The translations under genes were made by a program, and so were the position numbers. 6,700 bases of DNA from CAYLZO01 sp964387775 (GTDB taxonomy: Bacteria; Chloroflexota; Anaerolineae; JAAYZQ01). Positions 4,714 through 6,700 of the stretch are shown in pieces (positions within the stretch are counted from its first letter, which is position 1; each line of letters begins with the position of its first letter). The notes beneath the pieces are model-generated. The model made no database searches. It was not told the DNA's origin and saw only the letters and a list, made by a program, of their open reading frames with translations. Where the stretch lies: positions 1 through 6,700 of the forward strand of contig CAYLZO010000264.1 of NCBI GenBank assembly GCA_964387775.1, written 5' to 3'.

Positions 4714-5462
4714 TGCTTGACCGGCCCATCGCGGCAGACCAGCCACCCACCCCGTGCACACGAGCCGCAAATGCCAAAGCTACAGCGCATGTAGTGCTCG
4801 TAGCTCAGTTGGGCGGGCAGGCCGTGGTCCAGGGCCAGCCGCTCTACCGCGTCGAGCATCGGCTCCGGGCCGCAGGCATAGAGCCCGGCATAGTCGGCCT
4901 CGCCTCGATCTAGCAGGCGAGCGGCGACGTCCGTTGCCAGCCCCCGCTGCCCCCGCGAACCGTCGTCGGTCGTGACCGTCACCGCCGCGCCCAGCGCCGC
5001 AAAGCGCTCGACAAAGATCACGTCTGCCGCCGTCCGCGCGCCGATGACCACCCGCACCCCCCAGCCGACATCGATGGCCTGCTCGGCCAGGAAGCGAAGG
5101 GGCGCGACGCCGTAGCCGCCGGCGATGAGAAGAATTGGGGATTGGGAAATTGGGAGATTAGGAGCTGGGTGATCGGGCAGGGCAAATCCAGTGCCCAGCG
5201 GACCGCGAATCCAGAGGCGGTCGCCGATGCCCAGGGCGTGGATGGCGGCGCTGAAGGGCCCGACGCGGGCGACGGTCAGCGTCACCGGCTCGGCGGCGGC
5301 GAGGCTGAAGGGCTTTTCGTCTACGCCCGGCAGCCAGGTCATGACGAACTGGCCGGGCTCGGCGTCCAGGTGCCGGTCGAGCACCAACGTGCGGACCTTG
5401 GCGCTTTCGTCCGTCACGCCGACGATGCGGGCGACTTGGGGCAGGCTCGTCTGCTGGCTCAT
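4695..5462 (-). CDS. pyrK: Dihydroorotate dehydrogenase electron-transfer subunit (FAD/2Fe-2S)
   Basis: A cytoplasmic 255-aa partner of PyrD that passes electrons from the PyrD FMN through a 2Fe-2S cluster and FAD to NAD. Seen: FAD-binding KPFSLA (50-55) and GPLGTGF (87-93), the nucleotide-binding start IAGGYGVAPL (113-122), YACGPEPML (195-203), and four cluster cysteines C227-x4-C232-x2-C235-x7-C243, followed by RDGPV. The ATG at 5462 overlaps the pyrD stop by 4 nt (ATGA), implying coupled, equimolar synthesis. Two oddities: residues about 95-110 (LPDHPAPNLPISQSPI) are encoded by an AT-rich degenerate repeat unlike the rest of the gene, and the last residues (KHVGRRT) come from a 7-nt repeat array. 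Both spare the core motifs, so the protein should remain functional. Confidence 0.94.
   Translation of the reverse strand: MSQQTSLPQVARIVGVTDESAKVRTLVLDRHLDAEPGQFVMTWLPGVDEKPFSLAAAEPVTLTVARVGPFSAAIHALGIGDRLWIRGPLGTGFALPDHPAPNLPISQSPILLIAGGYGVAPLRFLAEQAIDVGWGVRVVIGARTAADVIFVERFAALGAAVTVTTDDGSRGQRGLATDVAARLLDRGEADYAGLYACGPEPMLDAVERLALDHGLPAQLSYEHYMRCSFGICGSCARGGWLVCRDGPVKHVGRRT
5133..5180. repeat. Degenerate 7-9 nt repeat inside pyrK
   Basis: On the plus strand successive units read AATTGGGG, ATTGGGA, AATTGGGAG, ATTAGGAG, CTGGGTG and ATCGGGCAG. The block is AT-rich within a GC-rich gene and keeps the reading frame. It encodes a Pro/Ser-rich loop just before the NAD-binding strand of PyrK, a place where length variation should be tolerated. 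Confidence 0.6.
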
Positions 5463-6403
5463 CGATGCGCCGCCCCCCGCATCTCGTCCACCGTCTCGTA
5501 GCCCAACTCGCCCATCAACGCCGCCATTTCGTCGCGGATGCGGCCAAAGGCCTCCGGCCCCTCGCCGTACACGGCCGAGCCGATGCCCACGGCCGTCGCC
5601 CCGGCCAGGATCATCTCCACGGCGTCGCGCCCGCTGCGCACCCCGCCCGTGCCGACGATGGACAGGTCCACCGCCCGGTAGATCTCGTAGACGCAGCGCA
5701 CGGCCAGCGGCCGGATGGCCGGCCCCGACAGCCCGCCGGTGCGATTGGCCAGCACCGGCCGCCCGGCGTGGACGTCGATGACCATGCCGGTCAGGGTGTT
5801 GATGGCCGTGATGCCGTCGGCGCCGGCGGCCGCCACGGCGCGGGCGATGGCCGCGATGTCGGCCACGTTGGGCGAGAGCTTGACCAGCACCGGCATCCGC
5901 CCCGCCACCGCCTCCTGGACGGCGGCCGTTACTTCGGCCGCGGCGGCCGGATCGGCGGCAAAGGGCGTGCCGATGGTTCGACCTTGCTCACCACAGGACT
6001 CGTCGTGGACGTTGGGGCAGGAGATATTGACCTCCAGCAGGTCCGGCCTCGCGTCGGCGACGCGGGCCGCGACGCGGGCGAAATTCTCTACCGTGTCGGC
6101 GAATACGCTGGCGATCAGCGCCGAGCCGGTCGGCCGGAGCAGCGGCTTGGTCCGCCGCAGCTCCTCCACTTCGGCCTCGACGCCGGGGTTGGCCAGGCCG
6201 ACGGCGTTGATCAGGCCGTGCTCCCAGGCCAGCACCGTGGGGTTGGGATGCCCGGCCCGGGGCTCCAGGCTGCACGACTTGGCCGTAATCGCCCCTGCGC
6301 CGCAGCGGGCCACGCGGGCCATCAGCGCCGCCTCGGTGCCCAGGACGCCGCTGGCGAGGACGAGGGGGTTGGGCAGGCTCACGCCGCATAGGGAGACAGC
6401 CAA
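5459..6403 (-). CDS. pyrD: Dihydroorotate dehydrogenase class 1B, catalytic subunit
   Basis: FMN enzyme that oxidises dihydroorotate to orotate in pyrimidine synthesis and works as a complex with PyrK. Counted from the TTG at 6403 (314 aa, close to the family's about 310): SLCGVSLPNPLVLASG (4-19), TAKSCSLEPRAGHPNPT (40-56), NAVGLANPG (66-74), NISCPNV (126-132) whose Cys129 is the expected class 1 base, VLVKLSPNV (172-180), INTLTG (201-206), GGLSGPAIRPLA (223-234), and the FMN phosphate loop GTGGVRSG (251-258). The start is uncertain: no ATG is in frame. Upstream candidates are TTG 6445, GTG 6496 (AGGA 6 nt before it) and TTG 6514. I prefer 6403 because family members begin just before this point and the longer forms run through the promoter of the divergent gene. 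A loop insertion follows the NISCPNV motif. The gene overlaps pyrK by 4 nt. Confidence 0.94.
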   Translation of the reverse strand: MAVSLCGVSLPNPLVLASGVLGTEAALMARVARCGAGAITAKSCSLEPRAGHPNPTVLAWEHGLINAVGLANPGVEAEVEELRRTKPLLRPTGSALIASVFADTVENFARVAARVADARPDLLEVNISCPNVHDESCGEQGRTIGTPFAADPAAAAEVTAAVQEAVAGRMPVLVKLSPNVADIAAIARAVAAAGADGITAINTLTGMVIDVHAGRPVLANRTGGLSGPAIRPLAVRCVYEIYRAVDLSIVGTGGVRSGRDAVEMILAGATAVGIGSAVYGEGPEAFGRIRDEMAALMGELGYETVDEMRGAAHR

Positions 6404-6428
6404 GTCGGGCGATGGCGCCGCGCCCCTT

Positions 6429-6458
6429 TTGGCAGAGCCGTCCAAGATGTGACATAAT
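6429..6458 (+). promoter_or_regulatory. Promoter of the right-edge gene
   Basis: TTGGCA (6429-6434, 5 of 6) and CATAAT (6453-6458, 5 of 6) are separated by 18 nt. Transcription would start near 6465, about 20 nt before the ATG at 6486, which is preceded by a very strong ribosome binding site. It faces away from pyrD. Confidence 0.55.
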
Positions 6459-6470
6459 GCGTTTACAGAC

Positions 6471-6483
6471 TGTGGAGGTGATT
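6471..6483 (+). promoter_or_regulatory. Near-perfect ribosome binding site of the right-edge gene
   Basis: GGAGGTGAT (6475-6483) complements the end of 16S rRNA over nine bases and ends about 2 nt before the ATG at 6486-6488; the core GGAGG is 6-7 nt away, the ideal spacing. It shows that the short frame downstream is, or recently was, a translated gene. Confidence 0.65.
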
Positions 6484-6485
6484 GG

Positions 6486-6700
6486 ATGTCAGACACTCTA
6501 TTTCCTGACGTCAAAACTTTTCATGATGAACGCGGCGAGCCGCGCAAAGTTCTCTCGAGTTACGAGACGTTTCACAAGATCGAAACCCTGATCCGCTTGC
6601 CGCTGGGCCGATGCTGAGCTACGCCCTGACCCATCCCAACGAATGAAATGCCCGCATCAACCAGGTGGGCATCCTCCAGTCGGGCTGGCTGGAGCGGGAG
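6486..6700 (+). pseudogene. Unidentified gene with apparent frameshift and stop, cut off at the right edge
   Basis: The ATG at 6486 opens a 43-codon frame (MSDTLFPDVKTFHDERGEPR onward) ending at TGA 6615-6617. The same kind of GC-rich third positions then continue in the -1 frame from ATG 6611: MLSYALTHPNE, a TGA at 6644-6646, and then NARINQVGILQSGWLERE open to the edge. The codon use of all three pieces suggests one ancestral gene broken by a -1 shift near 6605-6614 and an in-frame stop. The promoter and ribosome binding site are intact. I do not recognise the family. Alternatives are a real 43-aa protein, sequencing errors, or recoding. Being divergent from pyrD, it shares the intergenic region with it. 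Confidence 0.5.

Noticed and set aside
5465..6391. Long open frame (308 codons) on the plus strand opposite pyrD
   Set aside because: The translation is low-complexity Arg/Gly/His/Ala, typical of antisense frames in GC-rich genes; pyrD is unambiguous on the other strand.

Overview
The window looks like a bacterial chromosome, most likely a GC-rich member of the Chloroflexota (Anaerolineae-like). This assignment is an inference. It rests on the coupled pyrD-pyrK pair, a Pro/Thr-rich linker after a membrane anchor, short degenerate 7-8 nt repeats in and beside pyrK, and high-GC housekeeping genes. No 16S or other decisive marker is present.

Right half (about 3000-6480, minus strand) is housekeeping. 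pyrD (class 1B dihydroorotate dehydrogenase) overlaps pyrK (its FAD/2Fe-2S electron-transfer subunit) by 4 nt. Together they make the dihydroorotate-to-orotate step of pyrimidine synthesis and pass electrons to NAD. After a 117-nt gap with an extended -10 promoter comes malQ (4-alpha-glucanotransferase). Six bases after its stop lies tRNA-Arg(CCG), whose probable promoter sits inside the last codons of malQ. At the right edge a plus-strand gene diverges from pyrD with its own promoter and a strong ribosome binding site, but it is broken by a frameshift and a stop.

Downstream of the tRNA 3' end there are about 100 nt able to fold into several hairpins, then a rho-independent-type terminator (2805-2840).

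Left half (1-2800) is different. Hand counts of sample 60-base lines give about 47-52% GC, against about 57-75% in the housekeeping half. It holds a co-directional minus-strand cluster of unfamiliar genes: a zinc-ribbon/one-TM protein, a two-TM protein that starts in a 4-nt GTGA overlap with it, a 241-aa protein with a HEPN-type R-H-x3-H-G motif, and the first 23 codons of another gene running off the left edge. A candidate promoter and a perfect 7-bp hairpin precede the zinc-ribbon gene. The position next to a tRNA 3' end, the composition shift and the unfamiliar content suggest a tRNA-associated accessory island. A defence or stress-response operon built around a HEPN ribonuclease is a reasonable hypothesis, but nothing here proves it.
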